Below are positions 7,791 to 15,766 of a stretch of 64,000 bases of DNA, piece by piece (position 1 is the stretch's first letter; every line of letters starts with the position of its first letter). A program made the position numbers and the translations under genes. The stretch lies in assembly GCA_039978075.1 (NCBI GenBank), contig JBDWCA010000011.1:496001-560000 (forward strand). Reading direction: 5' to 3'. The notes below the pieces were generated by a model. It ran no database searches. It was not told the DNA's origin and saw nothing but the letters and a program-made list of their open reading frames with translations. This DNA is from Anderseniella sp039978075. Its GTDB lineage: Bacteria > Pseudomonadota > Alphaproteobacteria > Rhizobiales > Aestuariivirgaceae.

Positions 7791-8779
7791 TGACTATCGT
7801 GTTCTCGCTGTTTCTGCTCACCATGCTGGTTATCGTGGCCGTCGCCATTTTGCGCACCGACAACCTGTTCACCGCAGTCATGCTGTCAGGCATCTTCTCG
7901 CTGATCATGGCAGCCAATTTTTTCATTCTGGACGCAGCGGACGTGGCGCTGACCGAGGCTGTGATCGGCGCCGGCATTTCCACGGTGCTGTTTCTCGGCG
8001 CCCTGGCGCTGACCGCGGAGTATGACCGTTCACCGCCGGTAGGCTCATGGGTCCCGCTGCTGACCTCGTCCGCGCTGGGTGGCGTCATAATATTCGCGAC
8101 CTTTCAGGCCCCGAGGCTGGGTGATCCCAATGCGATCGTGCACAAGCATGTAGCGCCGTGGTATCTGGAAAAGACTCCAGAACTGATCGACGTTCCCAAT
8201 GTGGTGACCGCGGTGCTGGCCTCGTTTCGTGGCTACGACACGCTCGGCGAAGTGTTCGTCGTGTTCATCGCCTGTATCGGTGTGATGTCACTGCTCGGCC
8301 GAGTGCGGCCGCGGCGCGATTCAATTGAAGAAGGTGAATTCGACAAGCGCAGCGACAATCTGCGCCATCACCTGATCCCACGCGTTGTCGGCAAGATGCT
8401 GGTGCCGTTTATCGTGCTGTTCGGCCTGTATGTTCAGTTCCACGGCGACTTTGGTCCCGGCGGCGGTTTCCAGGCAGGTGCGCTCGTTGCCGCCGGCGTC
8501 ATACTGTATTCGCTGGTTGAAGGCGGTGCGCGTGGCCGCGAACTGGTGCCTGAATGGTTTTCAAGCATGCTCGTGGCACTGGGCGCGTTCACCTATACCT
8601 GTGTTGGTGTTGCCAGCATGGCAATGGGCGGGCGTTTCCTGGATTACTCCGTCCTGTCCCACGATCCGGTCCATGGTCAGCATCTGGGTATCCTGATTAT
8701 CGAGGCGGGCGTCGGCATGACCGTCGCCGGTGTCATGATCACCATTTTCCAGGCCTTTACGAGACGGGGGATCAGGTAA
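7787..8779 (+). CDS. mrpB: Mrp antiporter subunit B with N-terminal MbhD-like (DUF4040) domain
   Basis: A 330-residue protein, about twice the length of a plain MrpB. The N-terminal part (about residues 1-85) has the A-D-V-A-L-T-E-A-V-I-G-A-G segment of the DUF4040/MbhD domain, which in classical systems is the C-terminal part of MrpA. A middle region follows that may correspond to MbhE. The C-terminal MnhB domain (about residues 195-330) has YVQFHGDFGPGGGFQAG. This domain shuffle explains the lack of a full-length MrpA gene here. Overlaps both neighbours by 1-4 bp. Confidence 0.88.
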   Translation: MMTIVFSLFLLTMLVIVAVAILRTDNLFTAVMLSGIFSLIMAANFFILDAADVALTEAVIGAGISTVLFLGALALTAEYDRSPPVGSWVPLLTSSALGGVIIFATFQAPRLGDPNAIVHKHVAPWYLEKTPELIDVPNVVTAVLASFRGYDTLGEVFVVFIACIGVMSLLGRVRPRRDSIEEGEFDKRSDNLRHHLIPRVVGKMLVPFIVLFGLYVQFHGDFGPGGGFQAGALVAAGVILYSLVEGGARGRELVPEWFSSMLVALGAFTYTCVGVASMAMGGRFLDYSVLSHDPVHGQHLGILIIEAGVGMTVAGVMITIFQAFTRRGIR

Positions 8780-9138
8780 TGGCAGTGCTGGGGCTGTATA
8801 ATTATTTCATTTTCGCCGTTCTGCTGATGGTCGGGCTGTACTGTGTTCTGGCGAGAACCAATATCATCAAGTCTCTGATAGGATTGTCGATTTTCCAGTC
8901 GGCTGTGTTCCTGCTGTACATCTCCATGGATAAGATCGACGGAGGAACCGCGCCTATCATCCAGGAAGGCGTGGAGAACCAGATATTCGCCAATCCATTG
9001 CCGCAAGTGCTGATCCTCACGGCGATTGTGGTCGGCATTTCAACAACGGCGCTGGCTCTGGCCGTCACGGTCCGTATCAAGGAAGCCTACGGTACCATCG
9101 AAGAAGACAAGATTCAGGAAATGGACCGCGAACCGTGA
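8779..9138 (+). CDS. mrpC: Mrp-type Na+/H+ antiporter subunit C
   Basis: A 119-residue NuoK-like protein with three helices. LARTNIIKSLIGL, a conserved glutamine-serine after it, and the segment DPLPQALILTAIVVG-like (here N-P-L-P-Q-V-L-I-L-T-A-I-V-V-G) are family hallmarks. The ATG at 8779 sits on the mrpB stop (TAATG), which rules out the longer frame that runs back into mrpB. Confidence 0.92.
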   Translation: MAVLGLYNYFIFAVLLMVGLYCVLARTNIIKSLIGLSIFQSAVFLLYISMDKIDGGTAPIIQEGVENQIFANPLPQVLILTAIVVGISTTALALAVTVRIKEAYGTIEEDKIQEMDREP

Positions 9139-10628
9139 CACTTTATGACCAGCTTCCGGCATTGGTGGTTGCGGTGCTGCTGTTTACCGCACCGATAACC
9201 TACATGTTGCGCCTGCACGGATTCCCGTGGTTTGCGGCTATGGCTGCAGTTGTCACCTCGTTCTTCGTATCCTGCTCGCTTGCTGCAAGCGTCATCGGTG
9301 GTGAAACCATCATCTATGAAATGGGTGGGTGGCCGGCGCCTTACGGCATTGTGCTGCACATCGATGCGCTGTCGGCGCTGATGGCCATGCTGATCACCGG
9401 CGCGTCTTCCGCTGCATTGATTTTCGGCGCCAAGAGCCTGGCCGATGAAGTCGGTGAAGAAACGGCGCCGGCGTTTTTCGCAGCCTGGCTTTTGTGTACC
9501 GCCGGGCTTGTCGGGATGGTCATAACCGGAGATGCATTCAACATATTCGTGTTCATGGAAATCTCGTCCCTGTCGACGTACGTGCTGATCTCGGCGGGAC
9601 CTGACAGACGTGCTCTGATTTCCACCTACCGCTACATTGTCATGGGAACGGTGGGGGCCACATTCTATCTGATCGGTGTCGGTTTCCTCTATATGGTGAC
9701 TGGAACCCTCAACACCGCTGATCTTGCTGCGCGGGTAGGGCAGGTTGAAGACATTCGTCTTGTGCTGGTGGCGGCAGGCTTTGTGTCTGTTGGACTTGCT
9801 GTGAAGGCAGCCGTCTTCCCGCTGCACTCGTGGATGCCGAATGCCTATACCTTTGCGCCCAACGCGGTGACCGTATTCATCGCGGCAGCATCGACCAAGG
9901 TTTCATTATATGTGTTGATGCGGATAGATTATGCGATCTTCCAGAACAGCATCTCCAATCACGAGCTGCAACTGACATTCTTCCTTGTTCCACTCGGGGT
10001 GCTGGCGCTGTTTGCCGGATCATTGCTGGCCATTTACGAGAAGAACCTGAAAAGGCTTCTGGCGTACTCGTCTGTCGCGCAGATTGGATACATCGCACTG
10101 GGCATCTCCATGACTTCGGTTGCCGGATTGACTGGCGCCATCGTTCACATGTTCAACCATGGTCTCATCAAGGGCGGGATGTTTATGGCAGTTGCCTGCC
10201 TTGCCCTGCGCTACAGAACGGTAAATGTGGCCAATCTTGCCGGGGCGGGAAAGGCCATGCCGTGGACCATGGCGGCTTTTGTCGTCGGTGGTCTGGGGCT
10301 TATCGGCGTGCCGCTGACACCGGGCTTCATTTCCAAGTGGTATCTGGTGCTGGCCGCCCTTGATGAAGGCTGGCTCGGTGCCTTGCTGGTTGCCGTTATC
10401 CTTGTGTCGTCGCTGCTGGCGGTGATTTACGTGTGGAAGGTTATCGAGGTTGCTTACTTCCGCGAGCCGCGCTCGAACGCTGTGCCGGTGACCGAAGAAG
10501 CGCCGCTGGTCATGCTGATCCCCACCTGGATCGTGGTCCTGACCGGTATCTGGATCGCCCTCGATACGAGTGTAACCGTCGGGCTTGCGTCCATCGCCGC
10601 CAAAACATTGCTGGGTGTTGAACTATGA
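9135..10628 (+). CDS. mrpD: Mrp-type antiporter ND-like subunit D (first copy)
   Basis: A 497-residue homologue of complex I subunits ND2/ND4/ND5, the proton/ion-conducting antiporter module. The key charged residues are visible: the glutamate in VFMEISSLSTYV (helix 5), the lysine in A-A-S-T-K-V-S-L (helix 7) and the H/K pair in HMFNHGLIKGGMF. It starts with a GTG overlapping the mrpC stop by 4 bp. It is the first of three ND-like proteins in the operon. Confidence 0.92.
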   Translation: MTLYDQLPALVVAVLLFTAPITYMLRLHGFPWFAAMAAVVTSFFVSCSLAASVIGGETIIYEMGGWPAPYGIVLHIDALSALMAMLITGASSAALIFGAKSLADEVGEETAPAFFAAWLLCTAGLVGMVITGDAFNIFVFMEISSLSTYVLISAGPDRRALISTYRYIVMGTVGATFYLIGVGFLYMVTGTLNTADLAARVGQVEDIRLVLVAAGFVSVGLAVKAAVFPLHSWMPNAYTFAPNAVTVFIAAASTKVSLYVLMRIDYAIFQNSISNHELQLTFFLVPLGVLALFAGSLLAIYEKNLKRLLAYSSVAQIGYIALGISMTSVAGLTGAIVHMFNHGLIKGGMFMAVACLALRYRTVNVANLAGAGKAMPWTMAAFVVGGLGLIGVPLTPGFISKWYLVLAALDEGWLGALLVAVILVSSLLAVIYVWKVIEVAYFREPRSNAVPVTEEAPLVMLIPTWIVVLTGIWIALDTSVTVGLASIAAKTLLGVEL

Positions 10629-12091
10629 TATTCAGCGAAGCCGACACCATACTTTACGCATTGACCATCCCCCTCGTGGGAGCAGTCGCCATTGCGCTGG
10701 CCGGCCGCTGGCCCAATGTGCGCGAAACCGTAACCCTGACAACGGCGGTCTGTCTGGCGATCGTGGTGTGGAGCCTTGTTCCCACATTGCAGGCCGGCGG
10801 ACGGCCTGAACTGCAACTGGGCGAAATGCTGCCGGGCCTCAGGATCGCCTTCAAGGTTGAACCGCTTGGCATGCTGTTTGCGGCACTGGCATCGGGCTTG
10901 TGGATTGTCAATTCGGTTTATTCGATCGGCTATATGCGCGGCAACAACGAGCAGAACCAGACCCGGTTCTATATTTGCTTTGCCATCGCGCTGGCAGCTG
11001 CCGTCGGTGTTGCGTTCTCCGCCAATCTGCTCACCTTGTTCATCTTCTACGAAGTTCTGACCATTTCGACTTACCCGCTTGTGGCTCACAAGGGTGACGA
11101 GGCAACCGTCAGATCGGCGCGTGTCTATATGGGTATATTGCTGGGGACATCCATCGGCCTGCTGCTGCCGGCGATGATATGGACCTACTCGGTTGCCGGT
11201 ACCCTGGATTTCACGCCAGGCGGTATTCTTGAAGGCAAGATCGCGGAACCGCTGGTTGGCGTGCTGCTGCTGATGTTCGCATTCGGGATCGGCAAGGCGG
11301 CGCTGATGCCGATCCATCGCTGGCTGCCGGCCGCCATGGTGGCGCCGACACCGGTTTCTGCGCTACTGCATGCGGTTGCCGTCGTGAAGGCAGGTGTGTT
11401 CACCATCACCAAGGTGTTCGTCTACATCTTCGGCATTGACTTCCTGTTCAATCAGCCCAGCCACCGTCTGATCATCTGGCTGGCATGTTTCACAATCGTG
11501 GTGTCCAGTTTCATCGCACTGCGCCAGACCAATCTCAAACGCCTGCTTGCCTATTCCACCATCGGTCAGTTGTCTTATGTGGTGCTGGCGGCATCCGTCT
11601 TGAAGCCGCTGTCGGAAGTCGGCGCTTCCATGCACATGATGGCGCACGCTTTCGGCAAGATCACTCTGTTCTTTGCTGCAGGTGCTATCTATGTGGCATC
11701 GAAGAAAACCGAGATTACCGACATGCGCGGCATCGGCCGTCGCATGCCCTGGACCATGGCGGCATTCTCCGTCGGAGCCCTGTCGATGATCGGCGTCCCG
11801 CCCACCGGCGGTTTCATCTCCAAATGGTACATTCTCGGCGGCGCCATTCAGGACGACAACTATCTGGCTCTTGCCACCCTTGTGGCCTCCACCTTGCTGA
11901 ATGCTGCCTACTTCCTGCCGTTCATCTTTGCCGCCTTCCTGTACGAAGAAGACGTCAAACCGGTAAAGCAGCATGGCGAGGCACCCTGGCCAATGGTGGC
12001 GGCGCTGACCTTCACTGCCCTTTTGACCTTCGCGTTCTTCCTCTTCCATCAGCCGATCGCTGACCTTGAAGCACAGATACTGGTGAAATAG
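10625..12091 (+). CDS. Mrp-type antiporter ND-like subunit D (second copy)
   Basis: A 488-residue ND-like membrane protein, paralogous to its upstream neighbour. The conserved residues are the glutamate in IFYEVLTISTYPL, the lysine in HAVAVVKAGVFTI and the H/K in MMAHAFGKITLFF. ATGA overlap with the gene before it. Having two to three separate D-type subunits is typical of the Mbh/Mrp-like clusters of some alphaproteobacteria, where one of them takes the place of the N-terminal part of MrpA. Confidence 0.9.
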   Translation: MIFSEADTILYALTIPLVGAVAIALAGRWPNVRETVTLTTAVCLAIVVWSLVPTLQAGGRPELQLGEMLPGLRIAFKVEPLGMLFAALASGLWIVNSVYSIGYMRGNNEQNQTRFYICFAIALAAAVGVAFSANLLTLFIFYEVLTISTYPLVAHKGDEATVRSARVYMGILLGTSIGLLLPAMIWTYSVAGTLDFTPGGILEGKIAEPLVGVLLLMFAFGIGKAALMPIHRWLPAAMVAPTPVSALLHAVAVVKAGVFTITKVFVYIFGIDFLFNQPSHRLIIWLACFTIVVSSFIALRQTNLKRLLAYSTIGQLSYVVLAASVLKPLSEVGASMHMMAHAFGKITLFFAAGAIYVASKKTEITDMRGIGRRMPWTMAAFSVGALSMIGVPPTGGFISKWYILGGAIQDDNYLALATLVASTLLNAAYFLPFIFAAFLYEEDVKPVKQHGEAPWPMVAALTFTALLTFAFFLFHQPIADLEAQILVK

Positions 12092-12094
12092 ATC

Positions 12095-12373
12095 ATGGCC
12101 CGCACCCCGAAAAAGCCCGAACCTGCTCCCGGCCACGATCATTGGCTCGTGCGGCCGGAGAACATCCGCAAAATCTGGATAGGCTCCATCATTGTGCTGG
12201 CAATCACCGTCTTGCTGGAATTTTTCACCGGTACGGCTGGTCATTTTCACGGTGTCGATGAATGGTTTGCCTTCCCGGCCGTTTTCGGTTTTCTGTCCTG
12301 TGTCGCCATGGTGTTTGGTGCAAAGGTGCTGGGTAATATCCTGAAGCGGAAGGATGATTACTATGATCTTTGA
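12095..12373 (+). CDS. small membrane protein of the Mrp operon
   Basis: A 92-residue protein with two hydrophobic helices (about residues 27-45 and 57-80) between a Lys/Pro-rich N-terminus (MARTPKKPEPAPGHDHW) and a charged end (KRKDDYYDL). No family was recognised with certainty. It lies 3 bp after one ND-like gene and overlaps the start of the next, so it is very likely an accessory subunit or assembly factor for the antiporter. Confidence 0.8.
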   Translation: MARTPKKPEPAPGHDHWLVRPENIRKIWIGSIIVLAITVLLEFFTGTAGHFHGVDEWFAFPAVFGFLSCVAMVFGAKVLGNILKRKDDYYDL

Positions 12374-14054
12374 AACCTTCCCGCCCGCACTGATTTTGTT
12401 GTTTGCCGCCTTCATGGCGGTGATATCCCGTCCCAATGCCCGTGCCATCATATTGCTTGCCGCGCCGCTCATCACATTGTGGGCGATCTGGTCACTGCCG
12501 GACGGCGTACTGATCACCACCCGGTTTCTGGGCTATCCGATCGAACCTCTCGAGGTCTCGCCGTTACGGCGCCTCTTCGCCACCGTGTTCACCATCATGG
12601 CGTTCACCGGTGCATTGTTCTCGTTCCGCACAGCCAAAACCGCTGAACTGGGAGCTGCCTTCGCTTATGCGTCCGGGGCAGTGGGGGTGTCGTTTGCCGG
12701 TGATCTGATCACCCTGTTCATCTGGTGGGAGATTATGGCGATCTTTTCCACCGTCGTCGTGTGGTGCGGCGGAACTGAAGCCTCACGCCGGGCCGGTATC
12801 CGCTATGCAATGATGCACTTGCTGTCGGGCATTCTGCTGAAAATCGGCATTGAGGGCGTCTATGTTCATACCGGCTCTCTCGAGATTGAGGCGATGCTGG
12901 CAACAGATCTTGATCGCTGGCTGATCCTGATCGGAATTCTGATCAATGCTGCGGCACCGCCGTTTTCGGCGTGGTTGCCGGATGCCTATCCCGAGACGAG
13001 CCCGACCGGCGCTGTGTTCTTGTCGGCTTTCACCACCAAGACGGCCGTCCTGGCGCTCATCCTGCTGTTCCCCGGTGAACAGGTCCTGATCTGGGTGGGG
13101 CTGTACATGATCTTCTACGGTATCATCTACGCGCTGCTGGAAAATGATGCCCGGAGAATTCTGGCCTATTCGATTATCAATCAGGTTGGCTTCATGGTCA
13201 CTGCTATTGGTATCGGCACCGAGCTTGCACTCAACGGCGCCGCGCTGCACGCATTCGCTCACATCATCTACAAGGCGCTGCTGCTGATGAGTGCCGGTGT
13301 TGTGGTGTATCGCACCGGCATGCGCAAATGTACCGACCTTGGCGGCCTGTTCCGCACCATGCCGGTGACTTGTATTTGCGGCATCATCGGCGCGCTTGCC
13401 ATATCTTCATTCCCGCTCACGTCTGGTTATACCACCAAGACCATGATTTCAGTGGCTGCCGAACAGCAGCATCTGGTGTTTGTCTGGTACATGCTGGCGG
13501 CAGCGTCTGCCGGAGTGTTCCTGCACGCCGGTATCAAGTTCCCGTGGTTTGTGTTTTTCCAGAAAGACTCCGGTCTCAGGCCCAAGGATGCGCCCTGGAA
13601 CATGGCGGCGGCGATGATCTTCTTTGCCTTCCTGTGTATCGCTCTGGGCATCTACCCGGAACCGCTTTACGCCATGTTGCCCAACGATGTCATTGTGCCG
13701 GTCTACAAGCCTGAAAAGGTGGTGTTCTACCTGCAATTGCTGTTGTTCTCCGGGTTGGCCTTCTTCCTGCTGCTCAATTTCATGAAGCGTACATTGACCA
13801 TCACGCTGGACCTCGACTGGATCTGGCGCGTGGCGTTCTTCAGGGCCGGCAACCTGGTGTATGATGCATGTACTGCGATAAGAACGGCTGCAGAGAAAAC
13901 CGTTCTGTCGTTCCTGAAAACCGGGCAGGAGAGGCTGGACGATTTATCCGAACGTGACGGCCTGATCCTGCGCGCGACCTCGGCAACCGGCCTTGCCGCA
14001 CTGTACGCAATGGTCCTGCTGACGCTTTACATACTGGTCTACTACCTGGATTAA
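12363..14054 (+). CDS. Mrp-type antiporter ND-like subunit D (third copy, long)
   Basis: A 563-residue ND-like protein. The essential residues are the glutamate in IWWEIMAIFS, the lysine in FTTKTAVLALI and the H/K in HAFAHIIYKALL. A C-terminal extension with extra helices follows about residue 450. The ATG at 12363 is preferred because GGAAGG lies nine bases upstream; an in-frame ATG at 12354 is also possible. This may be the functional equivalent of the N-terminal part of MrpA. It is the last gene of the operon. Confidence 0.88.
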   Translation: MIFETFPPALILLFAAFMAVISRPNARAIILLAAPLITLWAIWSLPDGVLITTRFLGYPIEPLEVSPLRRLFATVFTIMAFTGALFSFRTAKTAELGAAFAYASGAVGVSFAGDLITLFIWWEIMAIFSTVVVWCGGTEASRRAGIRYAMMHLLSGILLKIGIEGVYVHTGSLEIEAMLATDLDRWLILIGILINAAAPPFSAWLPDAYPETSPTGAVFLSAFTTKTAVLALILLFPGEQVLIWVGLYMIFYGIIYALLENDARRILAYSIINQVGFMVTAIGIGTELALNGAALHAFAHIIYKALLLMSAGVVVYRTGMRKCTDLGGLFRTMPVTCICGIIGALAISSFPLTSGYTTKTMISVAAEQQHLVFVWYMLAAASAGVFLHAGIKFPWFVFFQKDSGLRPKDAPWNMAAAMIFFAFLCIALGIYPEPLYAMLPNDVIVPVYKPEKVVFYLQLLLFSGLAFFLLLNFMKRTLTITLDLDWIWRVAFFRAGNLVYDACTAIRTAAEKTVLSFLKTGQERLDDLSERDGLILRATSATGLAALYAMVLLTLYILVYYLD

Positions 14055-14190
14055 GATCGCGCTCCGGAAATGCAGCGTGATTGGTTCATGGCAGGTAAAT
14101 ATTAAGCCTGTTCCAGTCATCTTGTTGAGACATAAAAGGAATTTCCGTACTCTTTCCCGGCGACAGTAAGGGACAGAGTGAGTAGCGGCC

Positions 14191-15195
14191 GTGAGTTTCA
14201 TGGGAAAGTTACAGCGGTATTTGCCGCTGGTAAGCGTCAGCAGTAGTGCACTTTCCCATGCCACAACTGAAATGCACGACGTACGTGAACGCTATGGTGA
14301 TCAGATTGACCGGCTGCCGAAACCGGATCATCTTCGCGGTGTAGACTATTATAGTCCGGAAGACCTGACGCTGGCGATTGCACGCGGTGCGGATTTTTTT
14401 CGCAAGGCGCATGGGGTCTTGCCGAGCCTGTCCGATCCGAAAACCTACAATGAGAAACTGTTCTGGATGAAGGTGTTCTGCGACATTCCGCAGCCTTCAC
14501 CGGGCAACAAGCTGGCAGTGGGAAATTTTGTCCAGCCGGAGATCGCAGATCTGGTTTCTCCCGTCAGACCTGTCTGGCTGTCAGACGAAATCTCTCTCCC
14601 GTCGAATGACGAAGTGCCGCCGGGGGATTATTTTTTCAAGGCCAACTATGGATCCGGTTACCAGTTGCGGCTTTCATTCCCGATTTCCGTAACTACCCGG
14701 CGTAAAGCGTTGGCGCAGGCGCGGCGATGGCCTCGCCGAACCGACGTGGAGGAGCTGGGAGAGTGGTGGTATCACACCTATCCAAAGGAGTATTTCCTGG
14801 AACCGTCGGTTTCGGGCGCCGGTTCGCCGAGCGAATTCCAATTCACCGTTCTGGGAGGTCAGACAGGCTTCATCCAGCACATTCAGAACCGGTTCGAGCG
14901 CTATCAGCGCAATCTGTATGACAGGAATTTCAAGCCGTTGAAGCTCAACATAGACAATACGGCACAAGGTGAGATTATCCCGGCACCGGCAGCATTTCCC
15001 GTCATGCGCAAAGTCGCAGAGGTAATCGGTAGCCAGTTCAAATACGCCCGGGTCGATCTGTTCCTGCTGCAAAACGATGAATTGAAGTTAAACGAGATCA
15101 CCCTGTGTCCCGGCAACTGCAGCGGGGTCTTTGACGATCTGAAACTGGATCGCGAGTTTGCCGATATGGCTGAAGGCCTGACGTTCGCCAGATAA
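14191..15195 (+). CDS. TupA-like ATP-grasp protein
   Basis: A 334-residue protein with the TupA-like ATP-grasp pattern: DPKTYNEKLFWMKVF in the first half, a lysine and G-S-G-Y-Q loop in FFKANYGSGYQ (ATP-binding), and a metal-binding end F-L-L-Q-N-D-E-L-K-L-N-E-I-T. The family is linked to teichuronopeptide and other surface-polymer synthesis, where it probably adds an amino acid to a polysaccharide. The start is the GTG at 14191; an ATG nine bases downstream is equally possible. It stands alone between the Mrp operon and a reverse-strand gene. Confidence 0.75.
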   Translation: MSFMGKLQRYLPLVSVSSSALSHATTEMHDVRERYGDQIDRLPKPDHLRGVDYYSPEDLTLAIARGADFFRKAHGVLPSLSDPKTYNEKLFWMKVFCDIPQPSPGNKLAVGNFVQPEIADLVSPVRPVWLSDEISLPSNDEVPPGDYFFKANYGSGYQLRLSFPISVTTRRKALAQARRWPRRTDVEELGEWWYHTYPKEYFLEPSVSGAGSPSEFQFTVLGGQTGFIQHIQNRFERYQRNLYDRNFKPLKLNIDNTAQGEIIPAPAAFPVMRKVAEVIGSQFKYARVDLFLLQNDELKLNEITLCPGNCSGVFDDLKLDREFADMAEGLTFAR

Positions 15196-15211
15196 CCTGT
15201 CCAGGCAACAC

Positions 15212-15664
15212 CTAAACTGGCTTGCGTTGGAAACGGGCGATCAGATGATCGAAATTATCGGGCTCGGCCTCATGGCAGAATTCATCCCCGATCAATTGCG
15301 ACACCCAGGGCAGTGCACTTCTTGTCCAGATATGCCCGATTGGATGTATCTCGCTGATTTTGTCCAGCGATCCTCCTTTCACACTGAGGGTATCTGACTG
15401 GTCCGGGAAAGCATGATAAATGCGCGTGCCGCAATCGGGGCACAGGGTACAGGTTTTTTCGTTTCCGCTATCGCCCCTGGTTGTCCAGGTTAACAATGCG
15501 CCAGAAGTCAGTGTGAATGCGCTCGCCGGGAACCAGACAGACATGCCGAAGGCGCTGCTCGACTGCCGTTGGCAGTCAGTGCAATGACAGCAATAGGCAA
15601 GAACCGGTTTGCTGTTTATGTCGTACCGAATTGTGCCGCATTGACAGCCGCCCGAAAACACCAT
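15212..15664 (-). CDS. GFA family (glutathione-dependent formaldehyde-activating-like) zinc protein
   Basis: A 150-residue protein with the GFA zinc sites: C-Q-C-G near the N-terminus, C-H-C-T-D-C-Q-R about 20 residues later, and C-P-D-C-G-T-R-I around residue 84. The middle G-M-S-V-W-F-P-A-S-A-F segment is typical. Members are usually annotated as formaldehyde-activating or Mss4-like, but most have no proven reaction. It lies downstream of the ABC-F gene on the same strand with a ~100 bp gap. A second GFA gene lies at 20100. Confidence 0.88.
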   Translation of the reverse strand: MVFSGGCQCGTIRYDINSKPVLAYCCHCTDCQRQSSSAFGMSVWFPASAFTLTSGALLTWTTRGDSGNEKTCTLCPDCGTRIYHAFPDQSDTLSVKGGSLDKISEIHPIGHIWTRSALPWVSQLIGDEFCHEAEPDNFDHLIARFQRKPV

Positions 15665-15766
15665 CGCATCGTCATCCCATGTGACAAGAACCAGATTCTC
15701 TCGCTCAGAGCGAGTTTAGCCGGTATCGGGGGCTATTTGGAGACCCGTACCGCAGTTTGTCTCACC

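Noticed and set aside
11363..12520. 385-residue antisense frame across three Mrp genes
   Set aside because: It crosses gene borders of a well-supported operon and reads as His/Gln/Asp-rich low-complexity protein, typical of the reverse of membrane protein codons.
15703..15717. CTCGCT/AGCGAG hairpin between the GFA and ABC-F genes
   Set aside because: A six-pair stem with a three-base loop and no T-run in either useful direction; too weak to call a terminator.
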